A stretch of DNA of 64,000 bases, taken from Porphyromonas macacae DSM 20710 = JCM 13914 (lineage in GTDB: Bacteria; Bacteroidota; Bacteroidia; Bacteroidales; Porphyromonadaceae). The notes beneath the pieces were generated by a model that saw only the letters and a list, made by a program, of their open reading frames with translations, was not told where the DNA came from and made no database searches. The DNA lies in NCBI RefSeq assembly GCF_000379945.1, contig NZ_KB904152.1, positions 38,837 to 102,836 of the forward strand, given 5' to 3'. Below are positions 46,342-56,400 of this stretch, one piece after another (the first letter of the stretch is position 1; each line of letters opens with the position of its first letter). The position numbers and the translations under genes are program-made.

Positions 46342-47212
46342 TCAAAGAATAATCCCACCCTCTGAACTGATTATCAATTCAGACGGTTCCATATTTCATC
46401 TGCACTTAAAACCGGAACAGCTTGCGGATAAAATTATTATGTGTGGCGATCCGGCACGTGTAGACCGGATAGCCTCTCATTTTGAAACAACGGAATGCAG
46501 TATAACAAACCGGGAGTTTCATACCGTTACCGGAACATACAAAGGCAAACGGATAACAGCACTCAGTCATGGAATAGGAACCGACAATATCGATATTGTT
46601 ATCAATGAATTGGATGCTTTGGCGAATATCGATTTTTCAACAAGACAAATCAAAAAAGAATTTCGCCAGCTTACGATGGTACGTGTAGGAACTTCGGGAG
46701 GTTTACAGCCGGAAGTACCTATCGGAACTTACGTCGCTGCGGAAAGAAGTATCGGTTTTGACGGTGTACTGTATTTCTATGCAGACTCTTCAAAGATTAG
46801 AGATTTGGCGTTTGAAGAGCAATTGATAAAGCAGCTCGAATGGAAGATTGAAGGATTAAAGCCTTATGCCGTTTCTTCGGATGCCGCTTTGATAGAGCAA
46901 ATTACCCGGTCGGATATTATTAGAGGCAACACAATAGCTGCAAATGGTTTTTATGGTCCTCAGGGACGTCAGTTAAGATTAGCATTGCAAGATCCGGATC
47001 TGAATAAAAAGATCGAAGCTTTCGATTATAATGGACTGAAGATAACGAACTTTGAAATGGAGAGCTCTTCTTTAGCAGGTCTTTCTGCCCTCATGGGACA
47101 TAAAGCAATGACTGTTTGTTGCATCATTGCCGGCCGCGTGGCGGAAAAGATGAATACGGATTATAAGGGCAGCATAGAAGGACTGATTAAAACAGTATTG
47201 GACCGTATATAA
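46322..47212 (+). CDS. udp: Nucleoside phosphorylase (uridine phosphorylase type)
   Basis: 296 residues; the ATG at 46334, which overlaps the previous stop by 8 bases (ATGAATAA), is as plausible as this one. Phosphate-binding CGDPARVDR (about 41-49), RVGTSGGLQPEVPIGTYV (about 120-137) and FEMESSSLAGLSALMGHKA (about 242-260) are typical of the PNP_UDP_1 family. It cleaves uridine to uracil and ribose-1-phosphate, or another nucleoside. Its coupling to an exported TPR protein is unusual. Confidence 0.88.
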   Translation: MKKTMNNQRIIPPSELIINSDGSIFHLHLKPEQLADKIIMCGDPARVDRIASHFETTECSITNREFHTVTGTYKGKRITALSHGIGTDNIDIVINELDALANIDFSTRQIKKEFRQLTMVRVGTSGGLQPEVPIGTYVAAERSIGFDGVLYFYADSSKIRDLAFEEQLIKQLEWKIEGLKPYAVSSDAALIEQITRSDIIRGNTIAANGFYGPQGRQLRLALQDPDLNKKIEAFDYNGLKITNFEMESSSLAGLSALMGHKAMTVCCIIAGRVAEKMNTDYKGSIEGLIKTVLDRI

Positions 47213-47233
47213 AGAGAAGCCCAATAAACACAC

Positions 47234-47289
47234 TATCTTTGTATAAAGATTAGTAACTTGCAAGACAGGTTGGCATCTGCAGACCTGTC
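47234..47289 (+). promoter_or_regulatory. lysS promoter box and leader hairpin
   Basis: TATCTTTG (47234-47241) matches TAnnTTTG. After it a stem GACAGGT (47264-47270) / ACCTGTC (47283-47289) with a 12-base loop lies in the lysS leader. It could end udp transcription or modulate the leader. No lysine riboswitch is recognisable. Confidence 0.4.
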
Positions 47290-47316
47290 GGTTATCATAC
47301 ATAGCGCATAATATAT

Positions 47317-49044
47317 ATGAACATCTTAGAATTAAGTGAACAGGAAATCATCAGACGCCAAAGCTTGGAGGCTTTGAAAGAAAATCATATAGACCCCTAC
47401 CCCGCAGCCGAATTTACGGTAACGGCTCAATCGAAAGAGATTATCGAAAATTTTCAGGAAGATGCCCCTCAGCGTACAGTGAGCGTTGCCGGCCGCGTAA
47501 TGAGCCGGAGAATTATGGGGAAAGCCTCTTTTCTGGAACTTCAGGATGCCTGGGGAAGAATACAGATCTATATAACAAGGGATGATATCTGCCCTGATGA
47601 AAATAAATATCTGTACAACGATGTTGTAAAAAAATTGATGGATATCGGCGATTTCATCGGAGTGGAAGGTTTCGTGTTCAGAACGAAGATGGGCGAAATA
47701 TCTATTCATGCACAGAAAATAACATTCCTTTCCAAAAGCCTTCGTCCTCTACCGGTGGTAAAGGTCAAAGACGGCGTAACCTATGATGGTTTTTCGGATC
47801 CCGAACAACGCTATCGTCAGCGTTATGTGGATTTGATTGTGAACGATCAGGTAAAAGAGATCTTTATCAAAAGAACAAAGATGTTCAACTCAATGAGAAC
47901 GTTTTTCAACGATCATGGCTACATTGAGGTTGAAACACCCATATTGCAACCTATTCCTGGAGGAGCCGCCGCTCGCCCTTTCATAACGCATCATAATACA
48001 TTGGATGTTCCTTTGTATCTCCGTATTGCCAATGAGCTTTATTTGAAAAGACTTATCGTTGGAGGATTTGATGGTGTCTATGAATTTAGCCGTAACTTTC
48101 GCAATGAGGGCATGGACCGCACTCACAACCCGGAGTTTACAGCAATGGAGATTTACGTTGCATACAAAGACTACAACTGGATGATGAGCTTTACGGAACA
48201 GATGCTTGAATATATTGCTGTTCAAGTGTTGGGCACAACACAGGTTAAAGTGGGCTCTCAGACTATCGACTTCAAGGCCCCGTATCCTCGTATAACCATG
48301 ATAGATGCGATCAAGGAGCATACCGGTATCGATATCGGAGGAATGAACGAAGAAGAGCTTCGGAATGTTTGCAAAAAGTTGAACATCGAGGTTGACGAGA
48401 CCATGGGAAAAGGAAAGCTTATCGATGAAATATTCGGTGAAAAATGTGAGGGCAAGTACATACAGCCCACATTTATTATAGATTACCCCATCGAGATGTC
48501 TCCGCTTACGAAAAAGCATCGTAATAACCCGGAACTTACCGAACGTTTCGAATTGATGGTAAATGGCAAGGAATTGGCCAATGCTTACTCCGAGTTAAAC
48601 GATCCATTGGATCAAAGGGAACGTTTTGAAGAACAGCTTAAGTTGTCTGAGAAAGGAGATGATGAAGCTATGTACATCGACCAGGATTTTCTTAGGGCAC
48701 TGGAATACGGTATGCCTCCTACAAGTGGTATGGGTATCGGTATGGATCGTCTGGCAATGTTGTTGACCGGACAGGAAAGCATACAGGAGGTTTTATTCTT
48801 TCCGCAAATGAAACCGGAAAAAACAGTAGCCAGAGATCCTAAAGAAAAGTTTATGACTATCGGCATTCCGGAGGAATGGGTACCGGTTGTTTACAAAGCC
48901 GGTTATCCCACTGTGGAAGCGGTTTTGGCTGAAAAAGAGAAACCCGGCAGACTATTACAAGCTCTTATGGATGTGAAAAAGAAATACAAATTAGAGCTTG
49001 ATGCCTTGAATATCGATATTGTATCCAATTGGCTAAACGCATAA
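47317..49044 (+). CDS. lysS: Lysyl-tRNA synthetase, class II
   Basis: 575 residues. An N-terminal OB-fold anticodon-binding domain (about 55-150: [25 protein letters not shown]) is followed by the class II core with motif 2 ([22 protein letters not shown]) and motif 3 ([13 protein letters not shown]). About 70 residues beyond motif 3 are a C-terminal extension common in Bacteroidota. It opens the long plus-strand group lysS to mutS2; the next gene follows after 20 bases. Confidence 0.98.
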   Translation: MNILELSEQEIIRRQSLEALKENHIDPYPAAEFTVTAQSKEIIENFQEDAPQRTVSVAGRVMSRRIMGKASFLELQDAWGRIQIYITRDDICPDENKYLYNDVVKKLMDIGDFIGVEGFVFRTKMGEISIHAQKITFLSKSLRPLPVVKVKDGVTYDGFSDPEQRYRQRYVDLIVNDQVKEIFIKRTKMFNSMRTFFNDHGYIEVETPILQPIPGGAAARPFITHHNTLDVPLYLRIANELYLKRLIVGGFDGVYEFSRNFRNEGMDRTHNPEFTAMEIYVAYKDYNWMMSFTEQMLEYIAVQVLGTTQVKVGSQTIDFKAPYPRITMIDAIKEHTGIDIGGMNEEELRNVCKKLNIEVDETMGKGKLIDEIFGEKCEGKYIQPTFIIDYPIEMSPLTKKHRNNPELTERFELMVNGKELANAYSELNDPLDQRERFEEQLKLSEKGDDEAMYIDQDFLRALEYGMPPTSGMGIGMDRLAMLLTGQESIQEVLFFPQMKPEKTVARDPKEKFMTIGIPEEWVPVVYKAGYPTVEAVLAEKEKPGRLLQALMDVKKKYKLELDALNIDIVSNWLNA

Positions 49045-49064
49045 GCATAGAATAAAAATACGAG

Positions 49065-50069
49065 ATGGAAGGAGTTGGAAAAATTGGCATATTGGGCAGT
49101 GGCAGTTGGGCTACAGCTTTGGCCAAGATTTTATTAGCTTCTCAGAAAGAGATTAACTGGTATGTGCGTAAATCTAAGAATGTAGAGCAATTCAAAGATT
49201 TAGGGCATAACCCCAACTATCTAACCGGTGTAAAATTTGATATTAACCGAATTCATTTTTATTCGGACTCCGATATCAATTCTTTTTTTCGAGCATCTGA
49301 CACAATCTTCCTTGTTGTGCCATCTCCATTCATCAAACAGTTTTTGAAGAGAGTTAGAAGTTCCGGTTTCAAGGGTAAATTAATCATTAATGCTATTAAG
49401 GGTGTCGTGCCGGATGAAAACATATTGGTGTCGGACTATTTACAACTTGTTCATGAAGTACCACCCGAAAATATAGGTGTAGTGGCAGGGCCGTGCCATG
49501 CCGAAGAAGTGGCAAAAGAGCGCATGTCTTATCTAACGGTTGGTTGCTTCGACATAAAAAAAGCGGAACTCCTGTCTTCCATACTGCAAAACAACTTCGT
49601 AAAATGTTCGATCAGTTATGATGTGGTAGGTATCGAATATGCTTCTGTTCTAAAGAATATCTATGCCATAGCTGCAGGAATTTGTAACGGATTGAATTAT
49701 GGAGACAATTTCCAGTCTGTTCTTATTTCCAATGCTCTTTATGAGATGAGTAATTTTGTAAATACCGTTCACCTTGTAAAACGCGATATCACGGAATCTG
49801 TATATCTGGGCGATTTACTGGTAACGGCATATTCCAATTTCAGCCGTAATCGTACCTTCGGTAATATGATCGGTCGCGGATACAGCGTTAAGGCTGCGCA
49901 AATGGAAATGAATATGATTGCAGAGGGATATTACGGTTCCAAATGTATTAAGGAGCTTAATAAACGTTATCAGGTCAATATGCCCATTATGAATGCCGTA
50001 TACAAGATTATCTATGAAAAAGCACCGGCGAAAGAAACGATGACGGACTTGGCTAAATTATTTAAGTAA
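49065..50069 (+). CDS. gpsA: Glycerol-3-phosphate dehydrogenase [NAD(P)+]
   Basis: 334 residues. It reduces dihydroxyacetone phosphate to glycerol-3-phosphate for phospholipids. The nucleotide motif GSGSWATALA is at residues 11-20, and the catalytic Lys is in YASVLKNIYAIAAGI. The segment VAGPCHAEEVAKERMSYLTVG is the conserved P-loop-adjacent block. The gene order lysS-gpsA-pgi is seen in other Bacteroidales. Confidence 0.96.
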   Translation: MEGVGKIGILGSGSWATALAKILLASQKEINWYVRKSKNVEQFKDLGHNPNYLTGVKFDINRIHFYSDSDINSFFRASDTIFLVVPSPFIKQFLKRVRSSGFKGKLIINAIKGVVPDENILVSDYLQLVHEVPPENIGVVAGPCHAEEVAKERMSYLTVGCFDIKKAELLSSILQNNFVKCSISYDVVGIEYASVLKNIYAIAAGICNGLNYGDNFQSVLISNALYEMSNFVNTVHLVKRDITESVYLGDLLVTAYSNFSRNRTFGNMIGRGYSVKAAQMEMNMIAEGYYGSKCIKELNKRYQVNMPIMNAVYKIIYEKAPAKETMTDLAKLFK

Positions 50070-50087
50070 CGATACTAAAATTGACAC

Positions 50088-51431
50088 ATGAATACTTTAA
50101 GATTAGATTTAAGCAATATTTATAATGTTGTAACCCGTGCGGAAGTGGAGGCCTTAAAGCCCGAAACCGAGAAAAGCATAGAAAAGCTGTTCTCCGGAAA
50201 AGGACCCGGCAATGATTATCTGGGGTGGCTTACTCTTCCGGAGGAAACAACGGAGAGTTTTTTGACGGACATACAAAACACAGCGAAGATATTCCGTGCA
50301 GAATGTGACTACGTTGTAAGTATCGGCATCGGCGGCAGTTACCTTGGTGCTAAAGCCGTTATTGAGGCATTGTCGGACAGTTTTGAAAGTTACAAAAGTA
50401 AACATGACTGCCCTATTATGCTTTTTGCAGGTCAAAACATCGGCGAAGATTATTTGACAGAAATGCTCAATTTCCTGAAAGGAAAAAGATTTGGTATAAT
50501 CAATATTTCTAAATCGGGAACAACCACAGAGCCGGCAATAGCTTTCAGGTTTCTAAAAAAACTATTGGAAGAGCAAGTAGGGAAAGAAGCAGCAAAAAAA
50601 CTGATTGTTGCCATCACTGATGAGAAAAAAGGAGCATTACGGACTTTGGTCAATAAAGAAGAATATAAATCCTATATTATCCCGGACAATGTGGGTGGAC
50701 GTTTTTCCGTACTTACCCCGGTGGGTTTATTGCCGATATGTATAGCAGGGTTTGATATTTCCAAGCTTATTAAGGGTGCTCGGGATATGAGCCATTCGGT
50801 TGGGTTGCAAAACTCCTATGAAGAAAACCTTTCAGCCCAGTATGCTGCAGCCCGGAATGCTCTATATAGAAAAGGGAAAAAGATCGAAATCCTCGCAAAC
50901 TTTCATCCTAAATTGCATTATATCGGAGAATGGTGGAAGCAACTCTTCGGAGAAAGTGAAGGGAAAGATTATAAAGGTATTTTTAATGCTGCTGTAGATT
51001 TGACCACAGACCTTCATTCCATGGGACAGTGGATTCAGGAGGGAGAGCGTTCTATTTTTGAAACGGTAATCAGTATAGATGTTCCCAATCATACGTTGAA
51101 TATTCCTTCTGATGAAGAAAATTTGGATGGTCTGAACTATCTTGCCGGGAAAAGAGTGGATGAGGTTAACAAAATGGCCGAATTGGGAACGAGATTGGCT
51201 CATGTTGACGGTGGCGTTCCGAATATCGTAATACGACTGCCTCAATTAAACGAATATTATATCGGTCAGTTATTTTATTTTTTTGAAATGGCCGTGGGAA
51301 TAAGCGGATATATGCTTCAGGTTAACCCATTTAACCAGCCGGGGGTGGAGGCTTATAAAAACAATATGTTTGCACTTCTGAAGAAACCCGGATATGAAAA
51401 AGAAACAGAGCAAATTCTAAAGCGTCTATAA
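50088..51431 (+). CDS. pgi: Glucose-6-phosphate isomerase
   Basis: 447 residues, the shorter bacterial form. It interconverts glucose-6-phosphate and fructose-6-phosphate. Signatures: [18 protein letters not shown] (about 80-97), [17 protein letters not shown] (about 140-156), [17 protein letters not shown] (about 203-219) and [12 protein letters not shown] near the C-terminus. It starts 18 bases after gpsA and ends 3 bases before DUF4290. Confidence 0.97.
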   Translation: MNTLRLDLSNIYNVVTRAEVEALKPETEKSIEKLFSGKGPGNDYLGWLTLPEETTESFLTDIQNTAKIFRAECDYVVSIGIGGSYLGAKAVIEALSDSFESYKSKHDCPIMLFAGQNIGEDYLTEMLNFLKGKRFGIINISKSGTTTEPAIAFRFLKKLLEEQVGKEAAKKLIVAITDEKKGALRTLVNKEEYKSYIIPDNVGGRFSVLTPVGLLPICIAGFDISKLIKGARDMSHSVGLQNSYEENLSAQYAAARNALYRKGKKIEILANFHPKLHYIGEWWKQLFGESEGKDYKGIFNAAVDLTTDLHSMGQWIQEGERSIFETVISIDVPNHTLNIPSDEENLDGLNYLAGKRVDEVNKMAELGTRLAHVDGGVPNIVIRLPQLNEYYIGQLFYFFEMAVGISGYMLQVNPFNQPGVEAYKNNMFALLKKPGYEKETEQILKRL

Positions 51432-51434
51432 TTT

Positions 51435-52040
51435 ATGAAATACAATAACAATCAATCGGCGCTGGCCATGCCCGAGTATGGCCGGAACGTTCAAAATATG
51501 GTTGATTACTGTTTGTCTCTGGAAGATCGTGAGCAGCGCAACCATTGTGCCCGGACGATAATACGGACAATGCACGATATTTCACCGGAAAGAAGAACGA
51601 TAACCCAGAGCGATAAGGTTTATTGGGATCACTTGGCTATCATGTCCGATTTCAAACTCGATATAGATTTTCCGGAAGGTACCATAACGGAAGAACAGGC
51701 GAAGAGCAAGCCATGTAAAATGGAGTACAATATTCACAATATCAAATACCGTTTTTACGGCAATATTGTACAACAGTTGGTCGAAAAGGCATGTGAAATG
51801 GAGGATAGCCCCGAACGAATCGAACTGGCCAAATATATTGCGGCTCAAATGAAGCGTTCGTATATAATCTGGAATAAAAATACGGTGGAGGATGTTGTGA
51901 TCTTTCGAGATCTGTTCGATCTTTCGGATGGGAAACTCCTTCTGAGTCCGGTCGACTGCGTTCTGCCTACTGAAGCAAAAGCAACAGAGGGCAATAAACC
52001 TACGAATAAAAAACGTCTTCGTTTTAAGAGAAAAGGATAA
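51435..52040 (+). CDS. DUF4290 protein
   Basis: 201 residues, a protein of unknown function restricted to Bacteroidota (DUF4290). The first 150 residues are helical and charged (MPEYGRNVQNMVDYCLSLEDREQRN). The tail is basic (NKKRLRFKRKG), which could bind nucleic acid or membrane. It sits between pgi and murA, as in related genomes. No catalytic motif is visible. Confidence 0.88.
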   Translation: MKYNNNQSALAMPEYGRNVQNMVDYCLSLEDREQRNHCARTIIRTMHDISPERRTITQSDKVYWDHLAIMSDFKLDIDFPEGTITEEQAKSKPCKMEYNIHNIKYRFYGNIVQQLVEKACEMEDSPERIELAKYIAAQMKRSYIIWNKNTVEDVVIFRDLFDLSDGKLLLSPVDCVLPTEAKATEGNKPTNKKRLRFKRKG

Positions 52041-52067
52041 AAGTTTTAATTATATAACATCTGATTT

Positions 52068-53381
52068 ATGGCATCTTACGTGATAGAAGGAGGTTATAGT
52101 TTGAATGGAACTATAACACCGCAAGGGGCAAAAAATGAAGCGTTACAAATCATCTCTGCTACCCTTTTGACTTCTGAAATCGTTACTATTCATAATATCC
52201 CGAATATATTGGATGTTAATAACCTCATCGATTTATTAAGAAATCTCGGGGTTAAAGTCAAGAAAATCGACGATTCGACTTATTCTTTTCAGGCTGACGA
52301 TATCGATGTAGAGTTTATTAAATCTCCTGCATTTCTGCAAAAAAGTCGTGCCCTTCGCGGTTCTGTATTGTTGGTAGGTCCGTTAATTGCACGCTTCGGA
52401 TATGCCATCTTTCCTAAACCGGGAGGAGACAAGATCGGCCGTCGGAGATTGGACACGCACCTCGTAGGTATTCAGGCTTTAGGTGCCAAATGCGAATACA
52501 ATACTGCTATTCACGCCTATGAGCTGGAAGGAAAACATCTAAAAGGCACTTACATGCTTTTGGATGAGGCTTCCGTAACCGGTACGGCAAATATCGTAAT
52601 GGCAGCAGTAATGGCAGCAGGTCAAACAACCATATATAATGCGGCGTGCGAACCTTATCTTCAGCAACTTTGTAAGTTATTGGTGAATATGGGAGCCCGG
52701 ATAGAAGGTATCGGTTCCAATCTTTTGAAAATTACAGGTGTTGAAAAATTAGAAGGAGCTTCTCACCGTTTGTTGCCCGATATGATTGAAGTCGGCAGCT
52801 TTATCGGTATGGCTGCCATCACAGCTTCGGATCTGACAATTAAAGATGTTTCCATTCCTGATTTGGGAATTATCCCGGCTCAGTTTCGTCGATTAGGCAT
52901 TACTGTCAATCAAAAAGGAGATGATCTGCATATACCGGCTCATGATCATTACGAGATCGAAACCTTTATGGACGGATCGATTATGACTATTGCCGATGCT
53001 CCCTGGCCGGGCTTAACACCGGACCTCCTCAGTGTCTTCTTAGTCGTAGCAACACAGGCGACCGGAAGCGTACTTATCCATCAGAAAATGTTTGAAAGCC
53101 GCTTGTTTTTCGTGGATAAACTGATCGATATGGGTGCACAGATTATCTTGTGCGACCCGCACAGAGCCACCGTAATCGGACTGGGCAAAAAACACCGGTT
53201 GAAAGCATCGACCATGGTTTCACCCGATATTCGTGCAGGTATCGCACTCCTGATTGCGGCCATGAGCGCAGACGGAACCAGCATTATCCATAATATAGAA
53301 CAGATAGACCGCGGATATCAGAATATCGATTCCCGGTTGAATGCTTTGGGTGCAAGAATATCGAGATTGGGCGATATATGA
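52068..53381 (+). CDS. murA: UDP-N-acetylglucosamine 1-carboxyvinyltransferase, Asp-type active site
   Basis: 437 residues. It adds enolpyruvate from PEP to UDP-GlcNAc, the first committed step of peptidoglycan synthesis. UDP-GlcNAc contacts include GTITPQGAKNEAL (14-26) and SRALRGSVLLVGPLIARFG (93-111). The PEP loop reads FPKPGGDKIGRRRLDTHL, where Asp121 replaces the Cys of the E. coli enzyme (PGGCAIG). Cys is the residue alkylated by fosfomycin, so the protein is predicted to be insensitive. The end overlaps rimM by 4 bases. Confidence 0.97.
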   Translation: MASYVIEGGYSLNGTITPQGAKNEALQIISATLLTSEIVTIHNIPNILDVNNLIDLLRNLGVKVKKIDDSTYSFQADDIDVEFIKSPAFLQKSRALRGSVLLVGPLIARFGYAIFPKPGGDKIGRRRLDTHLVGIQALGAKCEYNTAIHAYELEGKHLKGTYMLLDEASVTGTANIVMAAVMAAGQTTIYNAACEPYLQQLCKLLVNMGARIEGIGSNLLKITGVEKLEGASHRLLPDMIEVGSFIGMAAITASDLTIKDVSIPDLGIIPAQFRRLGITVNQKGDDLHIPAHDHYEIETFMDGSIMTIADAPWPGLTPDLLSVFLVVATQATGSVLIHQKMFESRLFFVDKLIDMGAQIILCDPHRATVIGLGKKHRLKASTMVSPDIRAGIALLIAAMSADGTSIIHNIEQIDRGYQNIDSRLNALGARISRLGDI

Positions 53382-53911
53382 TTGAACAAAAAGATTTTCA
53401 GCAGATAGGTTTCTTAGGAAAGATTCATGGTGTCAGAGGGGAAATAACAGCCGATCTGAATGTTGATCTTTCGGAATTGATCGAAGAGGAAGACAAACTC
53501 TTTTTGATGCTTGAGATAAATAAACTTTTAGTTCCTTTCAGATTGGAAAGTTACAGACCCAAAGGAGCAGAGTTGTCTCTGTTGAAGTTTCACAAAATAG
53601 ACACCAAAGAAGAAGCGGGCAAATTACAGGGTTTGCGGGTATGGTTGTCCAAAGAATATTTAGAGGATGTTTCAGAAGACCTGATAACCGACTGGCGTTT
53701 TTTTATAAACTATAATTTTTTTGATGATAACGGAACACCTATCGGACAAATTATAGATATTGAAGACAGTACAGCCAATACCCTGTTTGTTGTTCGGAAT
53801 AATTGTAACAAAGAAATTTTAATCCCGATTATACCGGAGAATGTAACGAAAGTCGATCAAGACAATGGTTGCATCTATATGATAATTCCGGAGGGATTAC
53901 TTGATTTATGA
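53378..53911 (+). CDS. rimM: 16S rRNA processing protein RimM
   Basis: 177 residues. The N-terminal RimM domain (IGFLGKIHGVRGEITADL) and the C-terminal PRC-barrel (WRFFINYNFFDDNGTPIGQIIDIEDS and NKEILIPIIPENVTKVD) are present. It assists maturation of the 30S head. It overlaps murA and dxr by 4 bases each. Confidence 0.94.
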   Translation: MIEQKDFQQIGFLGKIHGVRGEITADLNVDLSELIEEEDKLFLMLEINKLLVPFRLESYRPKGAELSLLKFHKIDTKEEAGKLQGLRVWLSKEYLEDVSEDLITDWRFFINYNFFDDNGTPIGQIIDIEDSTANTLFVVRNNCNKEILIPIIPENVTKVDQDNGCIYMIIPEGLLDL

Positions 53912-55059
53912 TAAAAAATATTGCCGTTCTCGGCTCAACTGGCTCGATCGGGACCCAAACTTTAGATATTATCCGTTCAAACCCGGATAAACTTTCTGCT
54001 CACTTGCTTACAGCAAATAACAACTATACTCTTTTAATCGAACAGGCGCGTGAGTTTATGCCTGATGCTGTAGTAATAGCAAATCCGCAATACTACCCCA
54101 TCGTCAAAGAAGCATTATGCGACCTCCCCATCAAGGTGTGGAGCGGCAGTGAAGCCATCAGTGAGGCTGTGCAGGCGGAACCGATCCATATCGTTATCGC
54201 CGCCATGGTCGGTTATTCGGGACTGTTGCCTACCCTTAGCGCCATTAAAGCCGGGAAGACAATCGGTTTGGCCAATAAAGAGACACTCGTCGTTGCTGGA
54301 GAATTAGTCATGCATGAGGCGGAGAAACACCGTGTCAATATCATTCCGGTGGATTCAGAGCATTCTGCCATTTTTCAATGTCTCGTGGGCGAACACTGTA
54401 AACCGGAGAAGCTGATACTTACAGCGTCCGGAGGACCATTTCTGAATCATACCCCAAAAGAAATGGAAAAAGTAACGATAGATTCTGCTCTTAAACATCC
54501 GAACTGGAGTATGGGAGCAAAGGTAACTATTGATTCTGCTTCCATGATGAATAAGGGATTTGAAGTCATCGAAGCACATTGGCTGTTCGATATGTCACCA
54601 AATCAGATAGAGGTGTTGGTTCACCCGCAAAGCATTGTTCACTCCATGGTTCAATATTCGGATGGTGCCGTAAAAGCACAATTAGGTATCCCTGATATGA
54701 GACTTCCCATAGGTTATGCTTTGGGACTTACCCATCGTATTCCCAACGATTATCCGCGTATCGATTTGACTGCCCAACCGCTTACCTTTCAAAAACCGGA
54801 TACGGTGAAATTTCCTAATCTGGCCATGGCTTATGAAGCTTTAAGAAAAGGAGGGAATGCTACTTGTGCGCTTAATGCTGCCAATGAAGTTGCAGTAAGT
54901 GCATTCCTGGCCGAACAAATCTCTTTTGTTTCAATGAGTAAATTGTTGGAGCGTTGTATGTCGAAATATTCACATATCGAGAAAGCCAATTTGAATGAAT
55001 TGATACAAACAGATACCGAAGTCCGGGCCTTGGCCAGAAAGATTATCCATACATTGTAA
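53908..55059 (+). CDS. dxr: 1-deoxy-D-xylulose-5-phosphate reductoisomerase
   Basis: 383 residues. It makes MEP in the non-mevalonate isoprenoid pathway. The NADPH motif is GSTGSIGTQTLDII (9-22), and metal binding is by the DSEHSAIFQCL block (about 149-159) and the later Glu residues of NKGFEVIEAHWLF. The flexible loop near residues 200-208 (WSMGAKVTIDSASMMN) closes over the substrate. It is followed after 21 bases by rseP. Confidence 0.97.
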   Translation: MIKNIAVLGSTGSIGTQTLDIIRSNPDKLSAHLLTANNNYTLLIEQAREFMPDAVVIANPQYYPIVKEALCDLPIKVWSGSEAISEAVQAEPIHIVIAAMVGYSGLLPTLSAIKAGKTIGLANKETLVVAGELVMHEAEKHRVNIIPVDSEHSAIFQCLVGEHCKPEKLILTASGGPFLNHTPKEMEKVTIDSALKHPNWSMGAKVTIDSASMMNKGFEVIEAHWLFDMSPNQIEVLVHPQSIVHSMVQYSDGAVKAQLGIPDMRLPIGYALGLTHRIPNDYPRIDLTAQPLTFQKPDTVKFPNLAMAYEALRKGGNATCALNAANEVAVSAFLAEQISFVSMSKLLERCMSKYSHIEKANLNELIQTDTEVRALARKIIHTL

Positions 55060-55080
55060 AAAGCCTTATAATAAATCTAT

Positions 55081-56400
55081 ATGTTGAGTATCGTTATTCA
55101 ATTATTGGCATCCTTATCCCTGCTTGTGTTCGTTCATGAGTTAGGGCACTATATCATGGCTCGTATTTTCGGAGTCAAAGTCGATAAGTTTTACCTGTTT
55201 TTCGATGCCGGAGGTAAAGCTCTGTTCCGGTATAAGCCCAAAAATAGCAGTACTGAATTCGGAATCGGTTGGCTTCCTTTAGGCGGATACTGCAAAATAT
55301 CCGGCATGATAGACGAATCGTTGGATACGGAACAGATGAAACGAGAACCTTCAAAAGAAGAATTCAGATCCAAGCCTGCATGGCAACGTTTTTTTATTAT
55401 GTTCGGCGGAGTCCTTTTCAACGTTATTTTGGCCATTTTCATTTATGCCGGCATTTCGTATCATTGGGGACGGGTTGAACTTACTTCAGACCTCGTGCAT
55501 TCCGGCATGGCTTTTGCCCCGGTAGCGAAAGACATCGGTTTTCAGGATGGAGATATTATTCTGAGTATAGACGGGGAGAAAGAAGATGTATTAGATCAAC
55601 AGAATTTTACCCGTAAGGTTATCGGTGCGCGTTATGTTCAGGTATTAAGAGGGGAAGAAAAAGTAGACATCCGCATACCGGAAGATATGATGAAACGCGT
55701 ACTGCGTACCCAACAAGGCGTCCTCACCCCACAAATGCCTTTTGTTGTGGACAGTGTTTTTCCAAACAGTCCTGCCTCTGCAGCCGGCATTATGCCCGGA
55801 GACAGTTTAATCGCTGTCAATGGAACTCAAACGCCGGACATACGCGATGCGCAGAAAATGCTTCAAACCCTATCCAATAACAGTATCACCCTGACAATGA
55901 GTTCAAAAGGAGCGATACGCGATTATCGGGTACAAGTCGATTCTACCGGCATTATCGGCGTACAGCTTAAACATTTAACTGAAATTTATCCTGTCTCCAA
56001 AATAAAATACAATTTATTAACAGCGATTCCGGCCGGCATCAAACAGGGAGTGAATACGATTCGTAGCTATGTCGGTGATATGAAATATGTTTTCACCAAA
56101 GAAGGCGCAAGCCAGATCGGTGGCTTCGGCACCATCGGCAGTCTTTTTCCAAAACAATTCAACTGGTTTCTTTTCTGGAATATCACAGCTCTCATTTCCA
56201 TTATTCTGGCTGTTATGAACCTGTTGCCAATTCCGGCATTGGACGGAGGACATATTATGTTTCTTCTTTATGAAATGTTTACCGGTCGTAAGGTGAGTGA
56301 ATCTTTTATGATCAAGGCTCAGATAGTCGGTATGATTCTTCTATTGATTCTTATTCTCTATGCCAATGCCAATGACGTTGTGAGATTTTTAATTCGATAA
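55081..56400 (+). CDS. rseP: Site-2 protease RseP (regulator of sigma E protease type)
   Basis: 439 residues with four membrane helices. The zinc-binding HELGH is at residues 19-23, and the second metal motif is NLLPIPALDGGH (about 380-391). Two PDZ domains lie at about 130-200 and 218-285. The family cuts anti-sigma factors or signal peptides in the membrane plane. It shares one base with the mutS2 start. Confidence 0.95.
   Translation: MLSIVIQLLASLSLLVFVHELGHYIMARIFGVKVDKFYLFFDAGGKALFRYKPKNSSTEFGIGWLPLGGYCKISGMIDESLDTEQMKREPSKEEFRSKPAWQRFFIMFGGVLFNVILAIFIYAGISYHWGRVELTSDLVHSGMAFAPVAKDIGFQDGDIILSIDGEKEDVLDQQNFTRKVIGARYVQVLRGEEKVDIRIPEDMMKRVLRTQQGVLTPQMPFVVDSVFPNSPASAAGIMPGDSLIAVNGTQTPDIRDAQKMLQTLSNNSITLTMSSKGAIRDYRVQVDSTGIIGVQLKHLTEIYPVSKIKYNLLTAIPAGIKQGVNTIRSYVGDMKYVFTKEGASQIGGFGTIGSLFPKQFNWFLFWNITALISIILAVMNLLPIPALDGGHIMFLLYEMFTGRKVSESFMIKAQIVGMILLLILILYANANDVVRFLIR

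Noticed and set aside
48258..48519. Long minus-strand frames inside lysS (for example the one at 47890-48519)
   Set aside because: They lie opposite conserved catalytic motifs of lysS and show no protein family features.
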